Shown here piece by piece: positions 37,752 to 46,362 of a DNA stretch of 64,000 nucleotides. A program made the translations under genes and the position numbers. The notes under the pieces were generated by a model. It did no database searches. It worked only from the letters and a program-made list of their open reading frames with translations, and was not told the DNA's origin. Within the stretch, counting starts at the first letter, position 1. The number at the start of each line of letters is the position of its first letter. The stretch covers positions 1,901,993 to 1,965,992 of the forward strand of contig NZ_AJYD02000038.1 of NCBI RefSeq assembly GCF_000286835.2. Reading direction: 5' to 3'. This stretch comes from Enterovibrio norvegicus FF-33. Lineage in GTDB: Bacteria; Pseudomonadota; Gammaproteobacteria; Enterobacterales; Vibrionaceae.

Positions 37752-38843
37752 TTAAGAAAGGTCGGCTTTATCCGCCCCTGCAATCTGCTGTTGGGCTTTT
37801 TGAGATTCAACCTCAAGCAACTCAAACCACTTCTTGCCGTCTTTGACGTTCTCTTGGAACCAGATATAGACAGGGGCCGCAGCTTCCTGAAACTTGGTTT
37901 TTTCGGCGGGGGTTGGAACGTAAAGCGTGCCGCCTGCTTTTTTGAACGCTTCATACGCTGCAATGGATTTGCGTTTCGGTGAGGCAAACGTCGCTTGTTG
38001 TAGCGCACGGAAACCGTCAACAATCACTTTGCGCAGCGCTATTGGCATGTCTAAGAAGGCTTCGTTATTCATATACCACAGGGCTGACATGTAGGCGTGT
38101 CCGTCCAAGGTGACGTATTTGAGACCAGCTTCTGGGAACTTCATGCCCATGATGTCAGTAATGCCATTTTTAGAGCCTTCTACAACACCCGTTTGGAATG
38201 AGGTATAAAGCTCAGGCCATGGGATCGGTGTTGGGCTAGCGCCCAGTGATTTAACCAGCTCTTGCGGTAAATCAGCCACCACGGTGCGAATTTTCAGCCC
38301 TTCCAAATCACTTGGCTGTTTCACCGTGCGTTTAGTGTTGGCAAAGTTACGCCAACCGCCTGTGTTACCAATAGCCATCAAACGTAATTTTTCGTCAGTG
38401 TCAGCCAAGATGGCTTTGCGCAATTCACGCACGAAGTCGCCTTGCAATACCGCTTCTGCGGTGCGGTCATCCGGTAGCAGGTAGGGCAAATCCAATACTT
38501 GAATGTACGGGAACATGTTGGCAGCGCCACCTGATGTGGATATGTAGATATCCACTGAGCCATCTTCGACGGCTTGGATACACTCAGTACCGTTACCACA
38601 AAGCTGCGTACCTATGTACAAATCAACTTTGATCTTGCCGTTAGAGTGCGCCTCCACAAAATCTTTGAATACGACTAAGCCATCATAGTCTTCATCGTTT
38701 TCGTTCGAGTTTGCGACTGCACGAAGATTGAAATCTGCGGCCATAGCCGGAACTGACAGGGCTGCGGTGGTCATTAACCCCGCGAACAGCGCCAGTGCAC
38801 TTCCCTTTAATGCATTACGCACCTGATTTACTGTTTTATTCAT
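37752..38843 (-). CDS. TRAP transporter substrate-binding protein (DctP type)
   Basis: Periplasmic solute receptor of 363 residues for a tripartite ATP-independent transporter. A signal peptide ends near residue 35 (VPAMA-A). The DctP pattern is clear: VEAHSNGKIKVDLYIGTQLCG near 64-84, LEGLKIRTVVADLPQELVKSLGASPTPIPWPELYTSFQTGVVEG near 184-227 (read in pieces), with the family's Arg in LKIRTV and the Asn in SKNGITD near 229. Arg at this position typically binds a carboxylate in TRAP proteins and could bind a sulfonate. It is the last gene of an operon that begins with a flavin monooxygenase, so its ligand is probably that pathway's substrate. A C49-type Cys pair (CGNGTEC) is unusual. Confidence 0.9.
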   Translation of the reverse strand: MNKTVNQVRNALKGSALALFAGLMTTAALSVPAMAADFNLRAVANSNENDEDYDGLVVFKDFVEAHSNGKIKVDLYIGTQLCGNGTECIQAVEDGSVDIYISTSGGAANMFPYIQVLDLPYLLPDDRTAEAVLQGDFVRELRKAILADTDEKLRLMAIGNTGGWRNFANTKRTVKQPSDLEGLKIRTVVADLPQELVKSLGASPTPIPWPELYTSFQTGVVEGSKNGITDIMGMKFPEAGLKYVTLDGHAYMSALWYMNNEAFLDMPIALRKVIVDGFRALQQATFASPKRKSIAAYEAFKKAGGTLYVPTPAEKTKFQEAAAPVYIWFQENVKDGKKWFELLEVESQKAQQQIAGADKADLS

Positions 38844-38930
38844 ACTTCACCTTTCACTTCCGTGATCATCAGCGTTCTGCTGCACTTGTTAAGGTAAGAA
38901 CTCACGTTCTCGGTTGCTAGAAACCCACAC

Positions 38931-40219
38931 TCATTGAGCCAATCCCAGCCATTGCGGGATGGTCATTGAAAGAGCAGGGAAAAACGTAATGAGGAAAATC
39001 ACCGCCACCTCAACCGCCAAAAACGGCAAGATGGCGCGAGACAAGGTTTCGACTTTGACGCCAGAAACACTCGACGCGACAAACAGCACCAACCCCATCG
39101 GCGGCGTCGCCAAACCCACCGTGAGATTGACACTCATGATGATGGCGAAATGCACAGGGTCGATGCCTAAACTGACAAAAACCGGTGCCAGAATAGGCCC
39201 CAAAATAATGATGGCTGGCCCTGCATCGAGGAACATGCCAACAATAAAAAGCAGAATATTGATAAGAAAAAGGAGGATCAGTGGGTTTTCACTGATACTT
39301 AGCGTCCATGCCGCCATGGCTTCTGCGGCATGAGAGAGCGAAACCACGGTTTTGAAGGCCAACGCCGAACCAACCAACAACAAAATAACCGCTGATGATT
39401 TCGCGCTTCGGGTGAAAATGTCAGGAATGTCTTTCCAACTGATAGTGCGAAGCACGAACATGCCAACCACCAAGAGAATAGCACGGCAACGGCAGACGCT
39501 TCTGTTGGGGTGAAAATACCGCCGAGGATACCGCCCAAGATGATCACTGGCGTAAGCAGTGGCCAGAACGCCGCTTTGGTGGCTGTACCGCGCTGCTTCC
39601 ATGTGGCCTTTTCACTGGCTATGGGCAGGTTTTGACGCTTCGCCATCAAGGCGATCAACAACATCAGGCCACCACCAATCATCAGCCCAGGTATCACCCC
39701 TGCTGCGAATAAAGCCGCCACCGAAATTTCCATGGTATAGGCGTAGATGATCATGATGCCGGATGGCGGAATAATGGGGCCGATCACCGAAGACGCTGCC
39801 GTAATCGCCGCTGCGAATTTACGCGAATAGCCGTTCTTTTCCATCGCGGGGATCATCATGGAACCAATGGCAGAGGTGTCTGCTACTGCCGAACCAGACA
39901 GACCCGCAAACAACATGCTCGACATGACGTTGACATGCGCCAGTCCTCCGCGCACATGGCCAATGAATGATTGCGAAAAATTCACGAGGCTCATGGTGAT
40001 ACCGCCTCGGTTCATCACCTCGCCAGCGAGCATAAAGAAGGGAATTGCCATGAGGGGGAACGAATCAATGCCGTTGTAAATATTGCGAAACAACAACGGG
40101 ATATCACGATCCATGCCTTCTGCGTACAGCATGATGCCGGGCGCGGCGAGCAGCGCAAAAAACACTGGCATGCCAATCAGAAGAAGCAATAAAAACAGAG
40201 GTAAAAAGAAGATCAACAT
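38931..40219 (-). pseudogene. TRAP transporter large permease (DctM), frameshifted
   Basis: Integral membrane subunit of a TRAP transporter, about 430 residues if read through. The N-terminal 245 residues lie in one frame (IDSFPLMAIPFFMLAGEVMNRGG, SGSAVADTSAIGSMMIPAM, GPIIPPSGIMIIYAYT) and the rest in another (GMFVLRTISWKDIP to GPAIIILGPILAPV and NLTVGLATPPMGLVLF). The switch falls near 39481-39486, just after the conserved FTPTEASAVAV, and is cured by adding one base, giving the expected VAILLVVGMFV. Both halves are otherwise intact and conserved, so this is either a very recent mutation or a sequencing or assembly error. The small permease lies upstream and the binding protein downstream. 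Confidence 0.85.
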
Positions 40220-40256
40220 CTACAACCACATCCTTAGGTAAATCAGTCCCGGTTGC

Positions 40257-40787
40257 TCATCCTTTCTCTGCTTGCGCAGTGATGGCATTTTCTTTGTTAT
40301 CCATGAACGCTTTAAGCAGCATTTCTATGTTGGCCAGCAACATGGTGCCGAAGCACACGGGCATGGCGAGGTATATCCATGCGCGTTTTAATGGGAAGGA
40401 AGCCGCTCGCGTGCGGAAACCTCGATCAAAGAACTCAATCGCAACCACACACAACTGAACAAGCACAGCGAAAGCCAGTACTAACAGAATGATTTTTATC
40501 GCGCGCGCCACAGAAAACGGCACATAGTTGTAGAGCATGTCAATCGACACAAACATACCTTTGCGATAGGCCTGCCCTGCTACCAATGCCATCATCCAGA
40601 TCATTAGCGCTCTGGCGACTTCTTCTGGCCAAGGTAGCGCTGAATTGAAGACATACCGACACACCACTTGCAGCAGAATGCTAGACACCATTAAGGCCAC
40701 CAGCACCCACGCAATCGACGCGCCAATCTTGTCTAATTTGTCATTCAGCTTTTCCAGTGCCGTTACAAACGACGTCACCACTGTCAT
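40257..40787 (-). CDS. TRAP transporter small permease (DctQ type)
   Basis: Membrane protein of 176 residues with the four helices expected of DctQ subunits (about 18-40, 53-75, 93-118 and 137-158). LPWPEEVARALMIWMMALVAG near 53-73 is the most conserved stretch of the family. It pairs with the large permease encoded 37 bp downstream. Its ATG overlaps the stop codon of the flavin reductase gene by one base (TAATG), which ties the transporter to the monooxygenase genes in one translationally coupled operon. Confidence 0.9.
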   Translation of the reverse strand: MTVVTSFVTALEKLNDKLDKIGASIAWVLVALMVSSILLQVVCRYVFNSALPWPEEVARALMIWMMALVAGQAYRKGMFVSIDMLYNYVPFSVARAIKIILLVLAFAVLVQLCVVAIEFFDRGFRTRAASFPLKRAWIYLAMPVCFGTMLLANIEMLLKAFMDNKENAITAQAEKG

Positions 40788-41263
40788 TACGCCACTTCTC
40801 CAACCCGCCCAAATCGGCTGCGTTCAAATACCAAACCTGCACTGTCTTGCTGCGAACTAAACTCGGTGACTTTACCCAGTAAAATATCGTGATCACCCGC
40901 CGCAATAACGCCATTCAAATCACAGTCAAACCACGCCACTGCACCTTCGATGATGGCGCGACCGCTGGGCGCACGCTCAATAGCGACTCCATTGAAACGT
41001 TCATCGTGGCTGTCACGACAAAACTTCATGGCAAGCTCGGAATGCTCAACAGCCAACACGCTCACCGTGTACCCACCAGATTCGAGTATAGGGCTCTTAG
41101 ATGTCGAGGTTCGATTGATGCTCCACAGCACAATCGCTGGGTCGAGCGAGACCGAATTAAACGACGAACACGTCAACCCAAAGTCTTGATCGTCATGTCG
41201 TGCTGTAATCACAGTCACGCCCGTTGCAAAACAAGAGAGTGCGTTTCTCAGTTCACGACTCAT
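40787..41263 (-). CDS. Flavin reductase of a two-component monooxygenase (SmoA-like candidate)
   Basis: Flavin reductase-like domain protein of 158 residues that would supply reduced FMN from NAD(P)H to the SsuD-like monooxygenase two genes upstream. Family marks are LSCFATGVTVITA near residue 9, GLTCSSFNSVSLDPAIVLWSIN near 28-49 (two adjacent pieces) and AWFDCDL near 105. A GGGGAGGAAG site before 41263 selects this start. Its ATG overlaps the stop of the aldo/keto reductase gene (ATGA), and the DctQ gene follows with a one-base overlap. In the Agrobacterium sulfoquinovose pathway this role is filled by SmoA; orthology is inferred from enzyme class and context. Confidence 0.85.
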   Translation of the reverse strand: MSRELRNALSCFATGVTVITARHDDQDFGLTCSSFNSVSLDPAIVLWSINRTSTSKSPILESGGYTVSVLAVEHSELAMKFCRDSHDERFNGVAIERAPSGRAIIEGAVAWFDCDLNGVIAAGDHDILLGKVTEFSSQQDSAGLVFERSRFGRVGEVA

Positions 41264-42162
41264 GCAACTTCCTCCCCGGCGGCTGCCGTCCACAATTCAA
41301 ACCATGTTTCTCTGTCTATCGACACGTTCAATGCATCGCTGGCGGTGCGAATGCGCGACAGATTATTCGTACCCAACACCGGAAAAATGCCCGCAGGGTG
41401 TGCCAGTAACCATGCGGTTGCCACGGCATCAATGCCAACACCAAACCGCTCGGCTTCTCTTTCCAGCAAGGGTCTGACGCGTAAAGCGGCTTCCCCATGA
41501 CCAAACAATTCGCCGCCAGCAAGGGGCGACCACGCCATCGGCGTCACGCCATATTGCTGCATGAACGCCAGCGTACCGTCGGTAAAGCTGTTTCGTGTCA
41601 GCAGGTTCATTTCAATCTGGTTGGTCACCAAAGGGTGGCTCATACCGGATTGCAGTAAATCCCAATCCCAACGCTGGAAGTTCGACACACCCACGCCTTT
41701 CACTAAGCCTTCGTTAACCAAAGCGTCAAGCGCTTGCCCTGTTTCGAGATGATCCATGAAGGGATCTGGGCGATGTATCAGCACGAGATCGAGATAGTCT
41801 GTGTTGAGGTTTTTCAGCGATTGGGTCACCGATTGGCGAATATGTGCCGCCGAGGTGTCGTAGTGCTTCACGCGACGCTGAGGATAACGCTCAGAGAGCA
41901 GCATGATGTCGCATTTACTCACGAGTTGAATTTGATCCCGCAGTGACGGTTTTGCCGCCAGCACCTGCCCAAACACCGCTTCACAGGCGTAGTCCCCATA
42001 AATATCGGCGTGATCAAAGGTGGTGATACCCTGTTCTAAACAGGCATCCACTTTGGCGCGAACATGCGCTTCAGAGGTGTCGCTGTCATCGGCCAATCGC
42101 CACGCGCCATACACAATGCGACTAAACGCAGACAGGCTTGGATGAAGTTCACTGTATTTCAT
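41260..42162 (-). CDS. Aldo/keto reductase (YdhF-type; SmoB-like candidate)
   Basis: NAD(P)H-dependent (beta/alpha)8-barrel reductase of 300 residues. The tetrad is visible: Asp and Tyr in FDHADIYGDY near residues 49-58, Lys in LVSKCDI near 81, and His in LVLIHRPDP near 127. VTPMAWSPLAGGELFGHG near 205 and AVATAWLLAHPAGIFPVLGTNNL near 245 complete the family pattern. The gene overlaps both neighbours by four bases. In the oxidative sulfoquinovose pathway, SmoB of this class reduces 6-oxo-glucose, the product of the monooxygenase, to glucose. That role is the proposal here. Without the cluster it would be read as a general YdhF-like oxidoreductase. Confidence 0.9.
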   Translation of the reverse strand: MKYSELHPSLSAFSRIVYGAWRLADDSDTSEAHVRAKVDACLEQGITTFDHADIYGDYACEAVFGQVLAAKPSLRDQIQLVSKCDIMLLSERYPQRRVKHYDTSAAHIRQSVTQSLKNLNTDYLDLVLIHRPDPFMDHLETGQALDALVNEGLVKGVGVSNFQRWDWDLLQSGMSHPLVTNQIEMNLLTRNSFTDGTLAFMQQYGVTPMAWSPLAGGELFGHGEAALRVRPLLEREAERFGVGIDAVATAWLLAHPAGIFPVLGTNNLSRIRTASDALNVSIDRETWFELWTAAAGEEVA

Positions 42163-43316
42163 TTTCGCTCTCCTACACCCAACGGTGTTGCTGGCGTGGT
42201 TGCAGGTACTCGCCCATATTCATCAGGCAATGAGCACGTTTTCAATTCTGGCAGGATTTTCTGCCCAACAATTTCACATTCGTCTTTGTGCGGGTAACCC
42301 GAGAAGATAAACGAGCGGATTCCCATCTTTTGATAGCGCTCTATTTTGCTTAATACTTGATCGACACTGCCCACCAGCGCAGCACCACACCCCGAGCGGG
42401 CGCGGCCAACACCTGTCCACAAGTTTGGCTCCGTAAAACCAAATTGATCCGCGTGATCACGTTGCTCTGACTGCAGCGCAACACCGAGGCTTTTTGCGTC
42501 TAGCGCACGGTCTCGAATCGAACGACCAAATTCATCATCTAATTTTGATACCAGCGATTCAGCATACTCTCTGGCTTCCGCTTCAGTATCACGCACCACC
42601 ATGTGAACCCGCAGACCATAGTCCAAGGTTCTATTGTGTCGTTGAGCGACATCGTTCACCGCGCGCATTCGCTTTTCGAGCATGTCTTCGGTTTCTGGCC
42701 ACATCAAATACACATCGCATTCAGAGCCACAAAGCTCGAGTGCATCGGGTGAGTAGCCCCCGAAATACAGCAATGGTCCGCCGTTTTGTTGATACGGGCG
42801 CACAGGGTCGGTAGATATTTCGCTCAGTTTGTACACCTCACCGTCATAGCGAATCTCATCTTGTGTCCACGCTTGACGCAAAATATCGACCACTTCTTTC
42901 GAGCGACGATATCGAAAAGCACTGTCGGCTTTCTCACCAGGGAAATCAGAAGAAATCACATTCAGGGTTAAGCGTCCTTTCATGATGTGATCAAGGGTTG
43001 CCACCGTGCGCGCCAACATAGCGGGATGCACTTCGCCACAACGAATGGCTGCCAGCATATTGATGCGATCCGTCAACGGCGCCATGGCCGATGCAAACGT
43101 CAGGGTGTCTTGGCCTACTTGATAAGATGACGGACATAAAATGTTGCGAAAGCCCTGCTGCTCCGCCATCAACACGATATCGCGGGTGTTTTCCCAACTG
43201 CTTCGCAGACGTCTTTCTGGTACACCCAGATATCGATAATCATCACTGCACAAGGGCGCAAACCACGAAACCTCTGAGGCATCCAATCCTGCACTTGTGA
43301 TGGGCACTACACTCAT
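42159..43316 (-). CDS. SsuD-like FMNH2-dependent monooxygenase (candidate sulfoquinovose monooxygenase, SmoC-like)
   Basis: LLM-class flavin monooxygenase of 385 residues, related to alkanesulfonate monooxygenase SsuD. Features are VSWFAPLCSDDYRYLG near residue 16, FRNILCPSSYQVGQDTL near 56, INMLAAIRCGEVHPAMLARTVATLDHIMKGR near 84-114 (in pieces), LNVISSDFPGEK near 117 and YLMWPETED near 198. Such enzymes cleave carbon-sulfur bonds of sulfonates, releasing sulfite and an aldehyde. It is first in the operon, followed by an aldo/keto reductase, a flavin reductase and a TRAP transporter. That combination matches the oxidative desulfonation of sulfoquinovose. Alternatives are another sulfonate or sulfone substrate, as in SsuD, MsuD or SfnG. 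Confidence 0.85.
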   Translation of the reverse strand: MSVVPITSAGLDASEVSWFAPLCSDDYRYLGVPERRLRSSWENTRDIVLMAEQQGFRNILCPSSYQVGQDTLTFASAMAPLTDRINMLAAIRCGEVHPAMLARTVATLDHIMKGRLTLNVISSDFPGEKADSAFRYRRSKEVVDILRQAWTQDEIRYDGEVYKLSEISTDPVRPYQQNGGPLLYFGGYSPDALELCGSECDVYLMWPETEDMLEKRMRAVNDVAQRHNRTLDYGLRVHMVVRDTEAEAREYAESLVSKLDDEFGRSIRDRALDAKSLGVALQSEQRDHADQFGFTEPNLWTGVGRARSGCGAALVGSVDQVLSKIERYQKMGIRSFIFSGYPHKDECEIVGQKILPELKTCSLPDEYGRVPATTPATPLGVGERK

Positions 43317-43349
43317 CGCTATTCTCCTGATCCTTAAACCTTAAACCGT

Positions 43350-43434
43350 TTTTCTTGGCTAACTATTCACACACTTCAAATGAAAATGAATAGTGAATGA
43401 TTTGTTAATAAATGCTATAAGATAACCAAGAAAA
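43350..43434. promoter_or_regulatory. Divergent promoter region with inverted repeats
   Basis: Between the monooxygenase operon and the GntR gene, TTTTCTTGG (43350-43358) is mirrored by CCAAGAAAA (43426-43434), and within them ACTATTCA (43362-43369) by TGAATAGT (43387-43394). These are candidate operators for the divergent GntR regulator; the assignment rests on position only. Confidence 0.4.
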
Positions 43435-43540
43435 GTAAATCAATGATGAATGAATTAAATCAAGATCTCGTATCTTTCACAGAAAATCCGCCTCTAACTA
43501 TCTAGAATTAAAACGATTATTTTTTTTGAGAATATAAGAA

Positions 43541-44248
43541 ATGAGTGAATCAACCCGATTACCCCTGTTCATTCAAATCAGTGAATTGTTACGCAGGGAA
43601 ATCTCTGCTGGGTATTGGCTGCCAGGTGAACGCTTACCGACAGAAGCCGAACTCGCGAAGAAACTCGGCGTCGCCGTAGGCACGTTAAGAAAAGCGCTGA
43701 CCGAGCTTGAAAGCAACGGGCTGTTGGAACGTAAACAAGGTTCAGGCACCTATGTAAAAACCACACCCGATAACAGCGCGGTGTATCACTTCTTCCGCCT
43801 TGAACTGCAAAGCGGTGGCGGACTTCCGAATGCCGATATCTTGAACGTTGAACGACTCAGCAATACCCACGTCGCTTCATTGTTGGGGCTGCCGTCTAAT
43901 GCCCCTTTATGGCGCTTCAGACGGCTTAGAAAATTGGATCAGCAACCTGCTGCTATGGAAGAAATTTGGATTGATGGTCGCCACATTGAGCACGTCACCC
44001 CCGAAGAAGTGGTGGAATCGCTCTACGTGTATTACCGCGACAAGCTCGGGTTTTGGATTTCACGCGTGCAAGACAGCATCACCGTCGGTCACGTACCGGA
44101 CTGGAAACACGCAGATTTCGCGCCTGACATTGGCAGCGCTTGCGGCTACATCGAAAGGTTAAGTTGGTCAAATCATGATCGTATCGATGAAGTCTCATTC
44201 ACTTGGTATGACCCAGAAAAAGTGCGCTATGCCGCGCGCTGGACATGA
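43541..44248 (+). CDS. GntR family regulator (HutC/FarR subfamily) of the monooxygenase cluster
   Basis: Transcription factor of 235 residues. The winged helix-turn-helix covers about residues 1-70 (SAGYWLPGERLPTEAELAKKLGVAVGTLRKALTELE, read in pieces), with LERKQGSGTYV closing the wing near 70. The C-terminal UTRA-type ligand domain runs from about 85 to 235 (LWRFRRLRKLDQQPAAMEEIW near 124). HutC-type members usually repress catabolic operons until a pathway metabolite binds. The gene is divergent from the monooxygenase-TRAP operon with 224 bp between, and 61 bp upstream of a Gfo/Idh/MocA gene, so it probably controls both. Confidence 0.9.
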   Translation: MSESTRLPLFIQISELLRREISAGYWLPGERLPTEAELAKKLGVAVGTLRKALTELESNGLLERKQGSGTYVKTTPDNSAVYHFFRLELQSGGGLPNADILNVERLSNTHVASLLGLPSNAPLWRFRRLRKLDQQPAAMEEIWIDGRHIEHVTPEEVVESLYVYYRDKLGFWISRVQDSITVGHVPDWKHADFAPDIGSACGYIERLSWSNHDRIDEVSFTWYDPEKVRYAARWT

Positions 44249-44309
44249 CCCCATACCGCTCAAGACTCCGTCATTACATGGATTAACAGTACAAGGAAGG
44301 TAAGGCAAA

Positions 44310-45443
44310 ATGACAAAACAACATCCAATCCGTTATGGCATTCTTGGTTGCGGCATGATGGGACAAGAACACATCCGCAATATTCAGTTACTTGATCATG
44401 CTGAGATCACTGTGCTTGCCGAGCCAAACCCTGACATGCTCAAAAAAGCCCAAGCGCTCGTTCCCAGTGCACGTGCGGTATCGGATCTGGATGCCTTGCT
44501 TGAAGGAAACGATGTGGATGCGCTCGTTGTCGTGACACCTAACTTTCAACATGCGGAGCAACTACTTGGCATTATGAGCCGCTGTACCTTACCCATTTTG
44601 ATTGAAAAACCCATCTGCACGCACATTGATGATGTGAAAAAACTCAGTGAAGCCGCCGCCAATTACCCTGCGCCCATTTGGGTCGCGATGGAATATCGCT
44701 ACATGCCGCCCATCACCTTATTGCTTTCATTGATTCACGGCGGTGAAATTGGGCAGCGCCACTTGTTTTCCATTCGAGAGCACCGCTTTCCTTTCTTACA
44801 TAAAATCGACGATTGGAACCGCTTTAACCACAAAACAGGCGGCACTTTAGTCGAAAAATGCTGCCACTTTTTCGATTTAATGCGCCTCATGACGAACGCC
44901 AATCCCGTGCGCGTATTTGCCTCTGGTAATCAGGCTGTGAATCATCGAGACGAGCAATATGAAGGAAAAACGCCCGATATCATCGACAATGCCATGGTGA
45001 CCATCGAATTCGACAACCACACCCGCGCCAGCTTAGAACTTTGCATGTTTGCGGAAGGTTCACGGTATCAAGAAGAGATCTGTGTGGTCGGCGACAAAGG
45101 GAAAGTCGAATGCTTAGTGCCGGGGCCGGGTCGATTTTGGCCAACAGATACGCTAGGTGATGCGCCCGTGCCGCAGGTGATTGTGAGTCCGCGAGACCCT
45201 AAGGGGCCTAAAGTCATGGATGTGCCCGTTGACTCTGCCCTGCTTGAAGCGGGCGATCACAATGGCTCGACTTTCTATCAGCATCAAAGATTTCAACGTG
45301 CTATTTGGGGCGAACAAGAGGTAGAAGTCACACTGGAAGATGGCTTAAAAGCCGTAGTGATGGGTTTAGCGGCGCAAACATCTCTTACGCTACACAAAGT
45401 TGTCACCCTAAGCGACGATGGCTTGGACTTTAGTTTGCGTTGA
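44310..45443 (+). CDS. Gfo/Idh/MocA protein; candidate NAD-dependent sulfoquinovosidase (GH188-like)
   Basis: Rossmann-fold protein of 377 residues. The dinucleotide motif GILGCGMMGQEH is near residues 10-21, EKP lies near 97-100, and the substrate domain opens with GGTLVEKCCHFFDLMRLM near 175-192. There the Asp of typical dehydrogenases is replaced by Glu, while the His is kept. Members of this superfamily in sulfosugar clusters have been shown to act as NAD-dependent sulfoquinovosidases using transient C3 oxidation. The present cluster lacks a classical GH31 sulfoquinovosidase, which makes that role attractive. A plain dehydrogenase remains possible. The gene follows the GntR regulator and has an AAGGAAGG site. 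Confidence 0.8.
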   Translation: MTKQHPIRYGILGCGMMGQEHIRNIQLLDHAEITVLAEPNPDMLKKAQALVPSARAVSDLDALLEGNDVDALVVVTPNFQHAEQLLGIMSRCTLPILIEKPICTHIDDVKKLSEAAANYPAPIWVAMEYRYMPPITLLLSLIHGGEIGQRHLFSIREHRFPFLHKIDDWNRFNHKTGGTLVEKCCHFFDLMRLMTNANPVRVFASGNQAVNHRDEQYEGKTPDIIDNAMVTIEFDNHTRASLELCMFAEGSRYQEEICVVGDKGKVECLVPGPGRFWPTDTLGDAPVPQVIVSPRDPKGPKVMDVPVDSALLEAGDHNGSTFYQHQRFQRAIWGEQEVEVTLEDGLKAVVMGLAAQTSLTLHKVVTLSDDGLDFSLR

Positions 45444-45479
45444 TCCCTAACTGATATTATTCAAATGTAAATTTATGCA

Positions 45480-45498
45480 AATGATAATTGTTATCATT
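45480..45498 (+). promoter_or_regulatory. Fur box upstream of the siderophore-interacting protein gene
   Basis: AATGATAA-TTG-TTATCATT, a 19-bp palindrome with eight-base arms that matches the Fur consensus closely. It lies about 67 bp before the start codon, so iron-loaded Fur should repress the gene at 45565. Confidence 0.85.
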
Positions 45499-45564
45499 GA
45501 TAAATTCTTTGAGTGATCTTATTGTAGGCACAGTCCAGTCGTCTTAAAAACCACGAGAACAAGA

Positions 45565-46341
45565 ATGAATAAACCCAGCCCTACTTCGCTTGTCGTTCAA
45601 TCTTCTGAGCAAATCACACCTAACATGCAGCGTATTGTCCTTCACGGTGAAGGGTTGTCACGCTTTCCTTCCAATTGCGAAGGTGGCTATATCAAGCTGA
45701 TGTTTGCACCCAATGGCAGTACCGATTTGAGCACATTGGCAGACAGCGAACGCCCCGTTCTTCGCACTTACACTATTCGCGCTATTGATCTAAGCGCACA
45801 CACCGTCACTGTTGATTTTGTACGACACAACGTCGATGACTGCGGTTGTGGTCATGCCGCACGTTGGTCGATGAATGCCGAACAAGGCGACACCATTAAC
45901 ATTGCAGGCCCCGGCACGATTCAAACTATTAATCAAAATGCGGATTGGTTCTTCATGGCAGCAGACATGACGGCGTTGCCTGCCCTCTCTGTGAAAATCA
46001 GTGCGTTGCCCAAAAACGCCAAAGGCTATGCTGTGATTGAAGTACTCTCGAAAGAAGACATACAAACGCTCGATGCCCCAAAAGGCATAAGCGTGGAATG
46101 GATCGTGAAAGACCAAAACGATTCTCTTGCCTCACACGTTGTTCAAAAAACATGGCTTGATGGCGAAGCCGCCGTCTGGTGTGCCTGCGAGTTTGATTCC
46201 ATGCGTACACTTCGCCAGTATTTTCGTAATGAAAAAGGCGTAGAACGCGACAACATTTACATCAGCAGCTACTGGAAAAATGGCGTGACAGAAGAAGGCC
46301 ATAAGGTGGCAAAGCGCGAAGACGCGGAAGCCACCGCCTAG
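45565..46341 (+). CDS. Siderophore-interacting protein (ViuB/YqjH family ferric reductase)
   Basis: Cytoplasmic FAD-dependent ferric-siderophore reductase of 258 residues. The flavin-binding motif RPVLRTYTIR is near residues 64-72, HAARWSMNAEQGD near 99 precedes the FAD phosphate region, and the C-terminal NAD(P)H domain has WCACEFDSMRTLRQYF near 211 and YWKNGVTEEGHKV near 237, both typical of the SIP family. It would release iron from imported siderophores. A near-perfect Fur box stands upstream. No siderophore receptor or synthesis gene is in the window. The gene is convergent with the formate dehydrogenase operon, with 21 bp between stops. Confidence 0.9.
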   Translation: MNKPSPTSLVVQSSEQITPNMQRIVLHGEGLSRFPSNCEGGYIKLMFAPNGSTDLSTLADSERPVLRTYTIRAIDLSAHTVTVDFVRHNVDDCGCGHAARWSMNAEQGDTINIAGPGTIQTINQNADWFFMAADMTALPALSVKISALPKNAKGYAVIEVLSKEDIQTLDAPKGISVEWIVKDQNDSLASHVVQKTWLDGEAAVWCACEFDSMRTLRQYFRNEKGVERDNIYISSYWKNGVTEEGHKVAKREDAEATA

Positions 46342-46362
46342 CCCATCCGAGACTTAAGCTAA

